Shown: positions 11,340-23,755, numbered from the stretch's first letter. The stretch is DNA of 64,000 bases from Sciurus carolinensis (GCF_902686445.1 NC_062219.1:143884057-143948056); one strand, 5' to 3'. Numbers and translations: made by a program. Notes: generated from the letters alone by a model not told the origin.

Positions 11340-11540
11340 AGATTCCTTTGCACTGCATAACAATCACTCCAAACAACCATCATTTTATTATCTCCATGGG
11401 TCAGAGATCAGGAAGGACTCCGTCAAGTGCCTCTGGTCTCAGGGTCTCATGAGGTTGTGGTACAGACAGTGAAGCTGGGGAGTAAGACTGGAACATCTGG
11501 AAGTCCTCTCTGATCTCTCCACTCACTTGGACTTTCTCCA
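11340..11540 (-). mobile_element. Ancient interspersed repeat (MER/LTR type), uncertain
   Basis: The phrases 'ataacaatcactccaaacaa', 'cattttattatctccatggg' and 'tcagggtctcatgaggttg' follow the order of a common ancient mammalian repeat in antisense. I cannot name the family safely. Confidence 0.35.
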
Positions 11541-11599
11541 ACATAGTGGCTTCAGAGCTGCCGACTGCGGCTTTGAAAGCAAAGACTCAAAGACTCACT

Positions 11600-11681
11600 G
11601 AGCTGAGGGTGCAGCTCAGTGGCAGGATGTGTGCTTAGCATGCACAAAGCCCTGGATTCAATCCCTAGCACCACGAAGAAA
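11600..11681 (+). mobile_element. ID SINE
   Basis: 'gctgagggtgcagctcagtg' head, 'gtgcttagcatgcacaaag' middle, 'ggattcaatccctagcacc' B-box region, short A-rich tail. No clear target-site duplication was seen. Confidence 0.85.
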
Positions 11682-13034
11682 AGCCAGCTAGTTAGGTGCC
11701 AGCCACATTGCTTTTCATGACAGATCCCATATGTGAGAAAATCTAAGCCCACCTGGATTCAGAGAGAGAAGGAATTAGGTCCCTCTGCTTGATAGGGAAA
11801 CAGCCTGGTATTAGAACAAGTGGGATGAGAGACGTGGTTAGTTATATCCATCCTCAGAAGATAAAATCTGCAACACAGAGGTCGAGGGGTGACACACGCA
11901 TGTGGTACCTCCCATTTGCTGGAGGTCTCATTTAATTTCACCAAAGAGCTCTACCAAAGGGCCATCATAGTCTCTTTCCATTTTATGCATGAGGACATGA
12001 AGGCCAGGGTCAACAGCAGGACCCTGATGGATGCTTCACAGACATCACTCAGACCCCCACCACCTCGTTCACTCAACTGAGACTCAACAACCTGCCCCAG
12101 CGAGCAGGTGGCAGCACCAGAACACAGTCCCTGTGTTCAGACCTCTGCAATCACTTCCTTACACAAGGAAAATGAACTACATGCACTCACTGCATTCTAA
12201 GCGCTGTGGATTAGCTCTTTTCCCCTCTTGGGTATCTGTCCGACCTTAGTCCTATTTGGACCCAAGTCATAACATAAATCCACACAGTGCTTTGAAGGGA
12301 GCTACAGGGAGCCATGAAGCTGCCGCCCCTGTGGGAAGCTGCCTTTTCCTGTTGCTCTCTCCAAGTGAAGCTGTCAAAGAGATATTATGCTGAGCTGGCT
12401 AAAAAGCGGGGTGAAAAATGGCTTCTGAGATTGGCAGTGGCATCGACTTGGCAGGGAGTGAGGTAATAACCGCTCTGTTATGGATTATGCCGGAGTCCTC
12501 AGATCTTTTCCTGTCAGCCTCTGCCTTCATTATGGGAAGCCCTGTGTGAAGCAGCCCTGTTTGCGCTGAACAAGAATCCTTGGCCTACACCTCTCTTGTT
12601 CATAGCATTGAAGACCTTGCATGGCTGAGCAGAAACAGGTTGGTCGAGGTTCAGAAGCTGGGAGCTTAATATGGCTTTGGCAAGAAACTTTCAATACAAA
12701 GAGGCTTAGTTAGTTGGCCAAGAATAGCAAGGGACAGAATTAACTTGTTTTAAAAATAATAAGTGGAAAGGGGAGTGCTGAGGAGAAAAAGGGTAATAAA
12801 GAAGGCAGAAGAAAGAGAATGGAAAAAGCAAAGGAAGGGAAGAAGACAGAGGTCATAGAAATCAATAAATTCACCATCTTCATAGCCACCAACAGCATGA
12901 TGGGTAGAAAGCAGGTGAAGTGAGATAAAAGAGATGTTCCCTCCACTGTCACCATCTCATGAGCTCCCAAACCACCATCTCCAACACCGTTAGGATCCTG
13001 GAATATTTAATAATGTTCAATCTTAAGAAGAGAC
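11682..13034. other. Unique sequence, possible conserved block
   Basis: No gene was recognised. About 12290-12550 is repeat-free and well-mixed in base content ('gagatattatgctgagctgg', 'ggtaataaccgctctgttat'), so it could be a conserved non-coding element. About 12740-12850 is purine-rich without a clear unit. Confidence 0.4.
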
Positions 13035-13297
13035 ATTTTCCATTCATTGACACTCATGATAGCCAAACACTTTACCAAACACTGTAGACATGAGCTCATG
13101 CAGTGCCCACAAGAATCCACAGGATGCTCATCCCTAGGCTGGGGCTGTAGCTCAGTGGTAGAGCACTTGCCCAGCATGCATGATGCCCTGGGATCAATCC
13201 CTGGCACTGCAAAAAAAAAGAAAGAAAAAAAAATGTCCCCATCCCCTTTGTCCAGATTAGGAAACTGAGGCTCACAGAAGTTAAGAACCTTCCACTG
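13035..13297 (+). mobile_element. MIR SINE split by an ID element
   Basis: The left part (to 13136) carries 'ccaaacactttaccaaacac' and 'gagctcatgcagtgccca'. The right part (from 13234) carries 'ttaggaaactgaggctcac' and 'agaagttaagaacctt'. Joined across the ID insertion they restore the MIR order. Confidence 0.75.
13137..13233 (+). mobile_element. ID SINE nested in MIR
   Basis: Well-preserved ID: 'ggctggggctgtagctcagt', 'gcccagcatgcatgatgcc', 'gggatcaatccctggcac' and an A-rich tail. An imperfect flanking match ('atgctcatccc' and 'atgtccccatccc') may be the target-site duplication. Confidence 0.92.
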
Positions 13298-13814
13298 GCA
13301 TCCAGTGCACCGTAAAGGCAGGCAGTGGTGGCCAAGGGCTCACAACCGGCACACTGGGCACCAAGCCTCTTCCCAGAGCACGCCCATAAGGGTGTCCTGC
13401 TTTCCCAAGGTTCAGCTCCTCTGCTAACCCCAGCCAGGCAGGGCTCCTGGGACTGCAGTCCTTTGTCCCAGTCTGAGATTTCCCAGGCTCCAGAGTCTCC
13501 AAGAACCCCATTGGTAATAGTCTTCTGCCAACGTTAAGGCCATTATGTTGCCTCTATAGATCAAAATATGTATTTATTATGTGAATTTTCGAGTGCAATT
13601 TCTCTTCATTTCATTTGAACAGGGTTTGTTAAGGCCGTAGTGCACGCACTCCTGTTCATCCCGTCTGGCTCCGCTTTGTGAAATGAGGAAGCAGGAAATA
13701 CTTGAGTACCTGACAGCTCAGTGGGAAAATGATTAGTAGAGTCCACTAGAACCTGCGAGAAGAACCCCAGGTCCCTGGGACAAGGCATTCTCTGGTCCCT
13801 TCATTTTGTTCTCA
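13298..13814. other. Unique sequence, no gene supported
   Basis: Several overlapping 60-80 codon frames occur on both strands in moderately GC-rich DNA. None shows a motif. Confidence 0.4.
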
Positions 13815-14590
13815 CAGACTTTCTTTTTTAGAGCAGTTTTAGATTCACAGCACAATTGAGAGGAAGGCGCAGAGATTTTCCATATCCTACTCACCTCCCA
13901 GCTTCCCCATATTGACATCCCCCACCAGACGACAGCATTTGTTACCATCGATGACCCTGCAGTGACATCAGAGTCATCCAGAGTCCATAGCTGACATTAG
14001 GCCCACGTTCCTTGTGTTTGACCAGTGTTCCAGCACATGTGTCCACCATAATAGAGTCATGCAGAGTAGTTTCACTGCCCCCCAAGTCCCCGTGTTCCAC
14101 CTTCCTACCCCTAACCCACAATTTTTCACTGTCCCTACAGTTTGTGCCTTTTCCAGAATACCATAGAGTTGGACTCCAATAGTATGTGCCCTTTTCAGAT
14201 TTTCTCAATTAGTCATATGCATATGTTTCCTCCACGCCTTTCCATGGCTCCATCTGCTATTAATGCTCAATTGTATTCTGTTGAATGGTTGTGCCAGTAT
14301 ATCCACTCACCTGCCGAAGGGCATCTTGATGGCATGAAGGTTTTGGCAATTATGAATACAGCTGCTGTTTGTGGGTAAGGTTTTGCTTGAGTGTGAGGTT
14401 TGCAGCTCCTTTGGGTAAATACCGAGAAGCAGGAGTTCTAAATGGTCTAGTAAGACTCTGTTTAGTTTTGTAAGAAACTGCCAAACCATCTTCCCAAGTG
14501 TGCAATCTGTGTCTCCACCAGCAACAAATGAGCTTTCCTGACACCTGACAGCCTCACCTCAGTTGTTGTTGGTTTCTCCACTTTTTAAAG
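13815..14590 (-). mobile_element. Old L1 (L1M type) 3' end, antisense
   Basis: A long, ordered match to the antisense of the ancient L1 3' part: 'agattcacagcacaattgag', 'ttgacatcccccaccag', 'catagctgacattagg', 'agagtagtttcactgcc', 'tttgtgccttttccagaa', 'ttggcaattatgaata', 'ctcctttgggtaaatacc' and 'ttttgtaagaaactgccaa'. All frames are broken. Confidence 0.92.
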
Positions 14591-15034
14591 CACCGATAAA
14601 TGGAATTATGCAGAAACGGCTGGAGAGCCAGAAATAAAGTCAAAAAACGACTCTGAGCAATGAGATAAAAAGTCACCTCCCCTGATGTCTCATGATAGGC
14701 CTCTTCATGCCCTTACTCAAAGCCACCACACTCTTAGTCTGCACAAATACTACCAAGCTAAGTTTTCCTTTTTCTCAGATCTCTAAGAATTCAACACTTT
14801 AAAGAGATAGAGACACTAAAAATATAAAACAGAAGATGTGCATTAGCTTGTTTGCAAATAAGTTCACACCTAAAGATGTAATCCTGCCCACTTTGGAAGT
14901 CTAAGGGCACGTCCATCTACCATAACTGATGTTTATAACAGTGACCCTAACACAGTTACTTGTTAAAGAATGAAACCGTATTCAAGATGCCACATGTAAT
15001 AAAAATTGGGGATTAATATCTATCTTATTGTTTT
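14591..15034. other. Unique sequence
   Basis: AT-rich DNA without a recognised element. Confidence 0.4.
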
Positions 15035-15130
15035 GTTGTTGGAATTAAATATACCTTGTGTAGAATTCTCAGGGTGGTGCCTGGTACACAGTAAGTGATA
15101 ATAAATATCAGCTACTTTATAATAATGATG
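15035..15130 (+). mobile_element. MIR 3' tail fragment
   Basis: 'ggtggtgcctggtacacagt' and 'aagtgataataaatatcagc' match the MIR 3' end. Confidence 0.6.
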
Positions 15131-15339
15131 ATGATATGTCAGGTAATTAGAGAATTGGGAGAGGAGAAATGGGAAGGAAAGAGTATTGGGGTTCCTTAAG
15201 CATTTATCACTTCTGTGATTGCGCAGGGAGACTCCTTTGGCCCAAGGTGAATGGTGCATGGCTCCTGGTCTTGAAGATGTCCTTATGTTGAAGATGTCCT
15301 ATATCATATGACCATAATGAATGTGATAAATATTATAAT

Positions 15340-15770
15340 ACATCTACTTATAATAGTGGCGTGATAGCCGATGAGAAGACTGAAAGCTATAGTAAGTAGG
15401 TGAGCAAGTATTCCTTGAAGGATTTTGCTGTTTGGTGGGGAGTAACCATTTTAAAGACACTCCAGGCAGGGAAACAGACTTTAGACAAAAGACTCCAAGT
15501 GATGGAAATCATGCCACATTCAAGCATGCAGACCAAGTAAAATCAAAGACTGTAGCACTAAGGTGAGCTGGAAAGGTCCCTGACGCCCCTTTGTGATCGA
15601 TTAGCATATCAGGGCAAGGAGTGTGGCTTTTATTCGAAAAGCAGTAGGCTGCTGTTAAAGTCCTTAAGCTGAAAAGCGATATGGTTAAGTGTCTGCTTTT
15701 GACATATGCTTACACTGAAGGGGTATAAAAAATGAACTTGAAGGGTGGAAAGTGGGGTCCGAAGAGCAGG
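15340..15770 (-). mobile_element. L2 LINE fragment, antisense
   Basis: The order 'gtgagcaagtattccttgaa', 'gagtgtggcttttattcg', 'gtaggctgctgttaaagtc' and 'gcgatatggttaagtg' follows the antisense of the L2 region coding for the end of its ORF and the 3' UTR. It is diverged. Confidence 0.6.
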
Positions 15771-16000
15771 CAGAGGTTCTTGTGATGGGTTATGAGTGGC
15801 ACCCTTGAGAGAGTTGCAGGTGTATTAAATAAGATTGTCTATAACAGGGGCTGCAGGAATTGGGCAGAGAGTGGGGGGTAGTGAGTAAAACCAAGTGTGA
15901 CCCTGAAGGCCTTGACTTGAACAATTGTGGTGATCCAAGAAAGGAACTTTCTACAAACCGAAGATTTTTTCTGAAATCTTTGTATCTCCTAGTGGCATGA

Positions 16001-16201
16001 TGTTTTTTTGTCAGAGGGGAATACTGGGGATTGATCCCAGGGACATTTACCACTGAGCTACATCCCAGGATCCTTTTTAAGATAAGGTCTTGCTAAGTTG
16101 CTGAGGTTCTCAGTTGCCGAGGCTGGCCTGGAACTTGTGATCCTCCTGCCTCAGCCTCCCAAGTGGCTGGGATTACAGGCATGCACCATCAAACCTGGCA
16201 A
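16001..16201 (-). mobile_element. Composite B1/ID SINE, antisense
   Basis: 'ggggattgatcccaggga' and 'ccactgagctacatccc' (ID part) precede 'cctcctgcctcagcctccc' and 'gctgggattacaggcatg' (7SL-like part). Confidence 0.92.
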
Positions 16202-17017
16202 GAAACTGAATCTTTAATGCTATTTAAATTCTAAGGTATTTTCCTGCTCTACCCAAGAGAGTATCACTTGAGTTATGCCATAGCGCTAGAACTGAATGAA
16301 TGTCATTTTCTAAAAACTCTAAGGAGGAATAGATAGATATGTTCTCACAGAACATATTCTAATTCAAAAATGGCCATATATAATCCAGAGCTGAGTCATC
16401 TTATGTGACAGCCCCTAACCGTATGTGACTACTGAGCTAGTCCTAGTTGTGATGTAAGATACATATTAGACTTCTGAGATTAATATGAAAAAAAGAATAC
16501 AAAATACTTTGGTAATTTTTACTTATCACATGTTGATAATATTTTGAATATATTAAATTAAATAAGCTAATGTTACAAAAATAATTCCACAAGTTTTGTT
16601 TTAAATGTGGCTATTAGAAAATTCAGGATTACATATATGTCTTACATTCCCTCTCTGCTGGTCCATGCTAGTCTAGGAAACTTGAATTTTGTAGTGCCAA
16701 TATTTAATGACTATATATAGACCAATGATATATTTTCTAGTATTGCTCCTCTGAAGAAGGTCTTACTACCTGATGTTTTCTTATATCTTCTGAAGTGTTT
16801 TCTCATAGCTTCTAATTCTTATTAAGAAAGTAGTTACCATAGCAACTACCACAACACCTTGTATCTTATTTACTATGCTTGGAGCATGAGGCGTGAATAC
16901 CCATCTGTCATTCAGGTTTATACACTTAATATTTTTCTCCTGTATATGTGGCTCTTCCATTGCAAACCAAGCACTGAGAGTAGACCCACTGCAACTAAAA
17001 GATATGATCAGAACAAC
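16202..17017. other. AT-rich unique sequence
   Basis: No gene or transposon recognised. The short frame at 16859-17041 runs into the neighbouring LTR and is not supported. Confidence 0.4.
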
Positions 17018-17385
17018 TGTTTATTTGAAAAGTTTATTTGAGGGTTCATGATTTCATAGACAGCAGGCTGCATTCCCTGGGGCTCAAGGTGAGGCAGGAC
17101 ATCATGGCAGAAGAGCGTGGCAGAGGGAAACAGTTCACATGATGATCAGGAAGCAGAAAGAAAGACTCCACTTGGTAGATACAAATATATACTCCAAACC
17201 CAGGCCCCCAATTCCCACCTCCTCCAGCCACACCCACCACTTCAGTTACTACTCAGTTAATCCCATCAGGGGATTAATTCACTGATTGGGTTAAGACTCT
17301 CACAACCCAATCATTTCTTCTCTGAACTTTCTTGCATTGTCTCACACATGAGCTTTTGGGGGACACCTCATATTTAAGCCATACA
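17018..17385 (-). mobile_element. MaLR-type solo LTR, copy 1
   Basis: This matches the copies at 37500-37925 and 43776-44168 over its whole length: 'gtttatttgagggttcatg', 'catcatggcagaagagcg', 'ggggattaattcactgattg' and 'gagcttttgggggacacct'. Read on the minus strand it has a TG start, a poly(A) signal near the end and a general likeness to MaLR/ERVL LTRs. No internal retroviral region lies next to it. Confidence 0.75.
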
Positions 17386-18751
17386 AGACCTGATTTCTAA
17401 TTCCTTCCTATGTCACTGGCTTCTCTGGTTTGGATAAGGGGAATGGTAATTTCCCCATGCCCACTTCAGAGGGATATGTGACTAGTTATAAAGTATTTCA
17501 GAAGTGATTCTTAGGACACAATATCCACCTAACAACACACATTTTAATATGATAGTAAGATCTATTCCTTCCAGTGCTGGGGACAGGCAGGAAAGAGAAA
17601 GCAGTTTCTTTTGAGGATATGGGTGAGGGATGCAGAAGGGAGAAAAGGAGATGGAAGGGAAAACAAAAGAAGGTTGAGCAACATTAGCATTTGTTCTCCC
17701 ATGTGTGAACAGTCCTCTTCAGGTCTTTTCTAGATTTAGTAGCCAGGCCTCACTGGCTTGGAGGAGACTGGGGGACCCAGAACCCTTAATGCCTATGTCC
17801 TGATGTTGACATAGAACCAATGAACAGGTTCGAGTTTATGAATTTTGATCCTGAGGTTTCATGAACCTTTAAGTGAATTATGCTCCTGTTTCACTCTCAG
17901 TTTCTCAAAGTGCCTCCCATTCGTGTACCAACGCCATGAACATGCTGGCTGCTCAACTGGTGTCATTGGAACAGGGAAATTGAGACAGACTGAAATGACT
18001 GTTAACACGTTCACTGAGGACACTGTTGTAGATTGACTTTGGGGATTACGCTAGAGTTGGAAGAAGCAGCTGGGGGCTTGGTCTTAAGAGATGTCTCCGT
18101 AGCAAGCAAGCAGTGTTCACTTGCACATCATGTTGATTTGAAGTGGCCGAGGGAAGTTTTATGAGGATGAAGGTTGGGGCACAGGTTATGGCTAAAGACC
18201 CTCCTGACATCTCACAGAATGATATGTGATATGTGGCCACACAATAGATAGTGTAGGTTTTAGGCTTTGTTCACACGTGTGCAATAATTCCATGTGAGGC
18301 TTTTTGACTCGTGGTGCACTCTATCATTTGAAAATGCTTTCTGCAGCTTATGGAATCTAGACAGTGCCACCCCAAAAGAAAAAGAAGAAAGCTGCTATAG
18401 GAATCTGGAGGCATCCCTGAGAACTCAGCGCTGGTATTTAGGAGGTCTCCACCCAAGAGGAAGGGAACCGAAGGGAAATGGAAAATAGGAGCACACTGCA
18501 AAAAGGCAGCCCCCTAGGGAAGGTTCCAGAAAGGTTAATTGTCATTGTTTGGTGTTTTGCGTGTCTGCCCTTTGTTTCTCCCTCGCTCCTCTGGGGGGCA
18601 GTGGATGATGCGGGTGGGCGAGCGTGGCTTCTGATCAGAACTCAAATAGCACAGTTTGAATTACATAATGAAGCTTCCTTGAGTCAGGTGACAGGATCAC
18701 AGAGTAATTCCCTGCAGGAGACAAACTGCATGTTAAAAGTCCACCAAACAC
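17386..18751. other. Unique sequence, no gene supported
   Basis: About 17580-17670 is purine-rich. The short frames at 17845-18036 and 18294-18488 lack motifs. No repeat family was identified. Confidence 0.4.

Positions 18752-18791
<40 letters not shown>
18752..18791. repeat. Poly(A) run beside CpG island
   Basis: About 40 uninterrupted A residues on the plus strand. There is no SINE or processed-gene body directly upstream, so the source is unclear. Confidence 0.95.
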
Positions 18792-18794
<3 letters not shown>

Positions 18795-18819
18795 CACTCA
18801 GGCCGCAAGTTCCAGACTT

Positions 18820-19390
18820 GCGAACTGCAGTTTCCTGGGAATCCTACTGGCAGAATCTGCTGGGCTGGCCAGCTGAGTCGCGGGACTCGCAGAGCTGGGG
18901 GGCGACCAAGTGCAAGCCGAGGGTCTGGTTTGGATCCCGGGTTACTTTCTGTTTCATTTCGAAATGTCCCCTGCTTCCGAAATCGGTGGCCTGCCGGGTC
19001 AGGAAGAACGCAGGACTTCTTGGAGGCTGCAGCCAGGCTTGTAGGAGCAGGGCTCAGTGAAGGTAAGAGGCGACCCGCGACCCGCCTGCTGGGCGGCCAC
19101 CGGCAGCGGTGCTGGCTGCCTGCGGGGCACGCCCACCACCCGGCGCGGTGTCCGGCGGGTGTGCCGGGTGCAGCGGAGGCTCCAGAAACCATGCGGGCGG
19201 GGGGCTGAGGTTTTGAAAAGGGATAAAATGGACCCGTCCTGCCGAGATGCGTGGCCACCTGGTCCAGGGTGAACTCCCAGCTCCGTCGGCTCCTTTCTGG
19301 GCACCATTGCATCCCGCCATGGGGCTGGTCAGCGGCCAACGCGTTGGCACCGCCGGGAAGGAGGACCAAGGGGCCGCCTGGCACGGCGAG
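18820..19390 (+). promoter_or_regulatory. CpG-rich island, candidate promoter and first exon
   Basis: This is the only clearly CpG-dense block in the window. The lines around 19081-19200 alone hold about 15 CpG dinucleotides, while the flanks hold few. It contains a strong plus-strand splice-donor match, TGAAG|GTAAGA with GT at 19063-19064. A second, TTAAG|GTAAGC with GT at 19543-19544, lies about 150 bases downstream of the block. These could end alternative non-coding first exons of a gene or lncRNA running rightwards. The 257-codon minus-strand frame here (18635-19408) runs through the poly(T) run and is a GC-rich artefact. Confidence 0.5.
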
Positions 19391-21104
19391 GCTGTGTGTG
19401 TGTAGCATGTGTATTTGCAGAGCACGACACTCCAGAAGACTGTTGCTCAGTTTCAGAAAGCACAGCTACTGGAGAGCCAGAAAACAGACCCAGACAGGAA
19501 TTGGATACATGAGTGAGCCCAGAGCTCTGGGCTATCCTTAAGGTAAGCATTGAGGTCTGAAATGATTTTATTGCTTTTTGTTTATTTGTTGGGTGGATTT
19601 TGGACTGGTTTTGTGCTTTGTTCGGTTCAGACACTTTTCCTATTGTGAAACTGCCAGTGGAAATTAATTTGGTTTTGCAATCTCAGACCTGGTTCATTAG
19701 GATGTCCTGGAACCCCTAGATGCCTCCAAGTCAGTCGTGGTGGATCCAGATCTGGTGATGTTTTTCAGATTCCCTTGCAAATCTCACTGCAGTGGAGATG
19801 CTAGGAGCAGGCTCTTAGGAACCTCAGGAAGTTTCAGACTTAAAGAGACAGGAAAGGAAAAAAAATCCAGATCTGCAGCTGTCATTTTGGGGAAGGTGGA
19901 CTCGGGAGAAGTTGTCGACTATAAAAAGGAAAGATGACTTGAAAATAAAAGGATAATTAAGGAATAGGTGTTGGTGGGATGTCATCTTGGGCTCTGGCAT
20001 TTTGAGGCTTGCTGCATGGAGGTAAAAATCAATACAGGAATTGGTAACGGTTCACTCCGCATAAGAATTGCTCTGGTGGATTCTTTTTTTCTCTGACTTC
20101 TGGAGGACCTGAGAAACAGACTTAATTTGGTAGTGTTCCTTTCTAATGTTATTCTTTTGGGGCCACATGCAGTGCTCTAAACAAAATATGGTGATGTTGG
20201 AACCAAATGAAAAATGTCCTTCTAATAGTATCTATAAAGAGATTCAAGTTTTTGCTCCCTTGAATCCTTTCTCACCTTATTCCATTTAGGGATAAATTAT
20301 AGGAATTGAACGTGTCTAATTTAAACCACTCGAGATTGGTACAGTTATTCCTCTGAAAGGATATCTGCATATTCAAATAAAAATGATCTTGAATCTGTGG
20401 TTCATAGTCTCTAAGTCCATGGACCACATTTGGGAATTGAAGACTTCATGGGTCATGAATTTCTATCATCTTCCCTCTGCCAGGGTTCCATTACCTCCAT
20501 CTACTCTGATGCTCAACAGACAAAGAAAAAAGGCATCATGAGGTTTTTCATTAAAACCCACATTTTGAAATACAGATACTATCATGTCATTATAACTATT
20601 CATAATATGTCGGAACAGTTCATGAACTCTGTGTGTTAAGACTTTAGTGATCCCACAAGAAAGCATTGCCTTAATAATTAATGGAAACTCAGTGAGTTCC
20701 TTTGGTCCACATTTCCATCAGTTGAAATGTGCAGAAAACCTGCACTTCTGTACTAAAGACTGAGATTCATAAGGTCTGAGATTCCAGATACTGCGAGACC
20801 CTTGATGTCGTTCAAATCAAAGAAGATAACATGATTCAGAATAGTTTCCATTTTGGGCGTTTTGCTTTGTACTCCAGTTCCCTAAAATTTGGTAATCTGT
20901 CTGAATTTTGGTGTCCACATTTTCTGTGTCAAAATTGGACTTATGGTTTTGCAGAGGGTTTAATGTTACATTCAGTATAAGGACAGCCTGGGAAATGCAA
21001 TTTGGAGGTCAAGTTTTGTCCATTTGGGGGGATAGTTCAATAGTTGATGGAACAACTGTTCAGAAGACATGATGTGGAGTGGATTTTGAAAGTCCAGTCC
21101 TTAT
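19391..21104. other. Unique sequence downstream of CpG island
   Basis: If the island is a promoter, this would be its first intron. No exon with matching acceptor was recognised. The 69-codon frame at 20430-20639 has no motif. Confidence 0.4.
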
Positions 21105-21360
21105 GGTGCTTTGGTTAAGATCATAGGTTTTTGAATCAGATTGATTTGGGTTCCTTTTCCAATGCTGCCTCCCGATCAGTGAGTTATATTAGGCAGGCTT
21201 TTCGACCTTTCTAAGGCTCAGTCTCTCATCTGTAAAGTCAGATAGTAACAGGTTTTAAGAAAATAAGTGAAATAACGCATGAATGGAGCAACACATGTTG
21301 TCCTGCGTGGCATAGGTGGAACCTTCAACAGTACCTGCTGTTACTGTTGTCATCATTTAT
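21105..21360 (+). mobile_element. MIR SINE
   Basis: 'gaatcagattgatttgggtt', 'cctttctaaggctcagtc' and 'tcatctgtaaagtcagat' follow the MIR core and 3' order. Diverged. Confidence 0.65.
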
Positions 21361-22674
21361 GGTATCTACTGACCCAAAAATACTTGAAAACACCAGGTCA
21401 TTTTTCCCCCTTTAATGTGCCAGAGAATAGAGAATGTGTACAAAACTTTTAATACAACATTTGTGATCCTCAGCATGCTTTCAAATTAATTTACTAACGT
21501 GAATTAATTCACTCCAGTGTACAAGGAGGCATCTTTGTCACTGTTTTGGATAGAAGAGTCCATCGAACTGGTTTAAGCCACAGAGGACATCAGTGGCAGC
21601 AACAGACAAGCAATATTTGTCTCCAGATGCCCCAAGCTTTCCCCACGGGGCCACACCACCCTGATGATCCAGGCTAGGGGAGCCACCCCAGCAGTGGCCC
21701 AATGAAAGGCAAAGCGGCCCTCGTCTCTGCAGTGGTGTGCATGCTTCCCACTGGGTGCAGTTGGGTGCAGCAGGTTTGATTTTGCTCTCGCTTGTGTGAT
21801 CCTGCCCTTGTCTCATCCTGGATCTGTGCAGCTCAGGGCTCCTGGAGGTTTGCACTTCATGCAGTCAGATCACAGTGATCCATGACGACACAGTCCAAGG
21901 CTCCGCTAGGGAGCCATTGTTGAAGTCTGGAAGGACTGATTTCTTTATCTCTTTGCAGTCTCCTAACAGAGAGGCAGAAACTCCTGAATGTATAGTGTAA
22001 AGTTCCAGGTATTGGTATCAGTAAGTACCAGGAGGCCTTGACTTTTGCACTCTGTGTGTATGCAGCCTCCTGTGAAGTTCGGGATCCACAGTTGTAGGGG
22101 AGGGGCTCAGAGAAGAGATGTTATTAAGGGTCCTCCAGGTTGAGCCTGGGTTTCTCCAGAAATTAACTGAATAAAAATTTCCCCTTGGAAAATGCCATAA
22201 AGAAGTCAGAATAAGAATAACATAGCTTCTTGCTTTTAAGAATCCACCACGGTGACAGCAACAGTGCCAAAGATTGAGAGAAACAAAGAACAGTCCAACA
22301 GAACCGCAGAAAAAGACAGAGTTTCAAAAGCAAAGAAGCAAATGTTGAGATGTGAAAACATTCCAAACTTTGAAATACTGTCACTCTTAGGAAAAAGAAA
22401 GCGGAGGAGAGTAGAGAAGCAGCTGGTGAGAGAGGTCCGGGTTGTAAGTTCAGTGTTACATCCTGCATCATTCAGCTGGGTCTACTTCCTCACTCACACA
22501 ACCATACAAATATTCCCACCCTCCTCCCAAGGAGCACATGTCAAGACTAAAGGGACGGTTAGAACCTGCAGTATTCCTGTTAGTAATGCTGGGAATTTGA
22601 ACTCCATCTGGGCCTCTCCAACAGGTATTAAGAACTATTTAGGATGAAAGAAAATTGACCCAACAGGAAGGAAT

Positions 22675-22675
<1 letters not shown>
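21361..22675. other. Unique sequence, no gene supported
   Basis: The 105-codon minus frame (21538-21855) and 131-codon plus frame (22252-22647) have no family motif. The second is overlapped on the minus strand by another frame of similar quality, which argues for chance. Confidence 0.4.

Positions 22676-22719
<44 letters not shown>
22676..22719. repeat. (GT)n microsatellite
   Basis: About 44 bases of near-pure GT on the plus strand. Confidence 0.97.
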
Positions 22720-22810
22720 TCACTGAAAACTAGACTTTTCTTACTGGTAATAAAGAAGAAAATCACTCTGGATAATCCATAACTGAAGGGTGACCCATAG
22801 CTATTGAATA

Positions 22811-23155
22811 AATCTGTCAGGGCCGCCACAACAAAATACCACCTACTGGGCGGCATAAACAACAGGTGCTGGAGGCCTGAAGGTCCAGTCAAGGTCAGCA
22901 GGGCTGCCTTCTCCTGAGGCCCTTTGGCTTCTCACTGCGTCTTGGCCTGGCTGTTCTTGGTCTCCGTATTGTGTTTCCTAGTCCCTTCTTATAAGGGTAC
23001 CACTGGCACTGGATTCGGTCCACCCTCATGATCTCCTTGAACCACATGTACTTCTGTAAAGACCTGATGGCCAAGGGGAGTGGCCTTCTGAAGAACGGGG
23101 GGCTAGGGCTCCAGCATGCAAATTGGAGGTGGGGGCACAATTCAGTCCCTGACAG
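22811..23155 (-). mobile_element. MLT1-type LTR, antisense
   Basis: 'ctgtcagggccgccacaaca' and 'ataccacctactgggcgg', 'cttcttataagggtaccac' and 'gggggcacaattcagtccc' match the antisense order of the ancient MLT1 LTR. It lies alone, without internal sequence. Confidence 0.75.
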
Positions 23156-23704
23156 CTATCAAGTTAAGAAAACTATTTTTAAAGTGTGCTGTTCTTGTTT
23201 TTGGAGTTAATTCGATCCATAAAGAAACAGTGTTTTTATAGAGGAAAATGGTGTCTCCAAACTGCTCTGGGGAACCCCCCAGAGGGCAGCCTGGTAAGCC
23301 TGGCCTGAGTTTCCAGAGCAGCCGGAGCGGCCAGGTGTTGTAACTCAGGGAGAGCGAGGACCAGGTCTTACTGACTTCCACTAGGTGTTCCGTCAGACAA
23401 CTGGTAGATTGACCTGAGCAAGGTTGTGTTTTGGTGGTGGCAGTCATTCCTGACGGATGGACTGAGCAATGCAATGCTCCTTTGAGGTCCAAAGGATCAT
23501 GACATCTCTCTGGACAGTTCTCCACTTCCGTTCTCTGTGCTGTCTCTTAAAGTCGAAGAGTGACCCCGTCATCCTGTGTCCTGCCATGTTGGACGTGGCC
23601 ATGTGTGCTCACCATTTCTTCAAGCAGTCCCCAACCCTCCCTGGCCCCCTTCAGCATGAGCAGTGGTAGTCAAGGACATAATTGTTTAAAATACACACAG
23701 CATG

Positions 23705-23708
<4 letters not shown>
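23156..23708. other. Unique sequence
   Basis: Frames at 23142-23525 (minus) and 23469-23669 (plus) overlap without motifs. No repeat was identified. Confidence 0.4.

Positions 23709-23755
<47 letters not shown>

Noticed and set aside
18635..19408. 257-codon minus-strand frame
   Set aside because: It reads through the complement of the 40-A run as poly-Phe and is otherwise a GC-rich frame in a CpG block with several overlapping frames on both strands.
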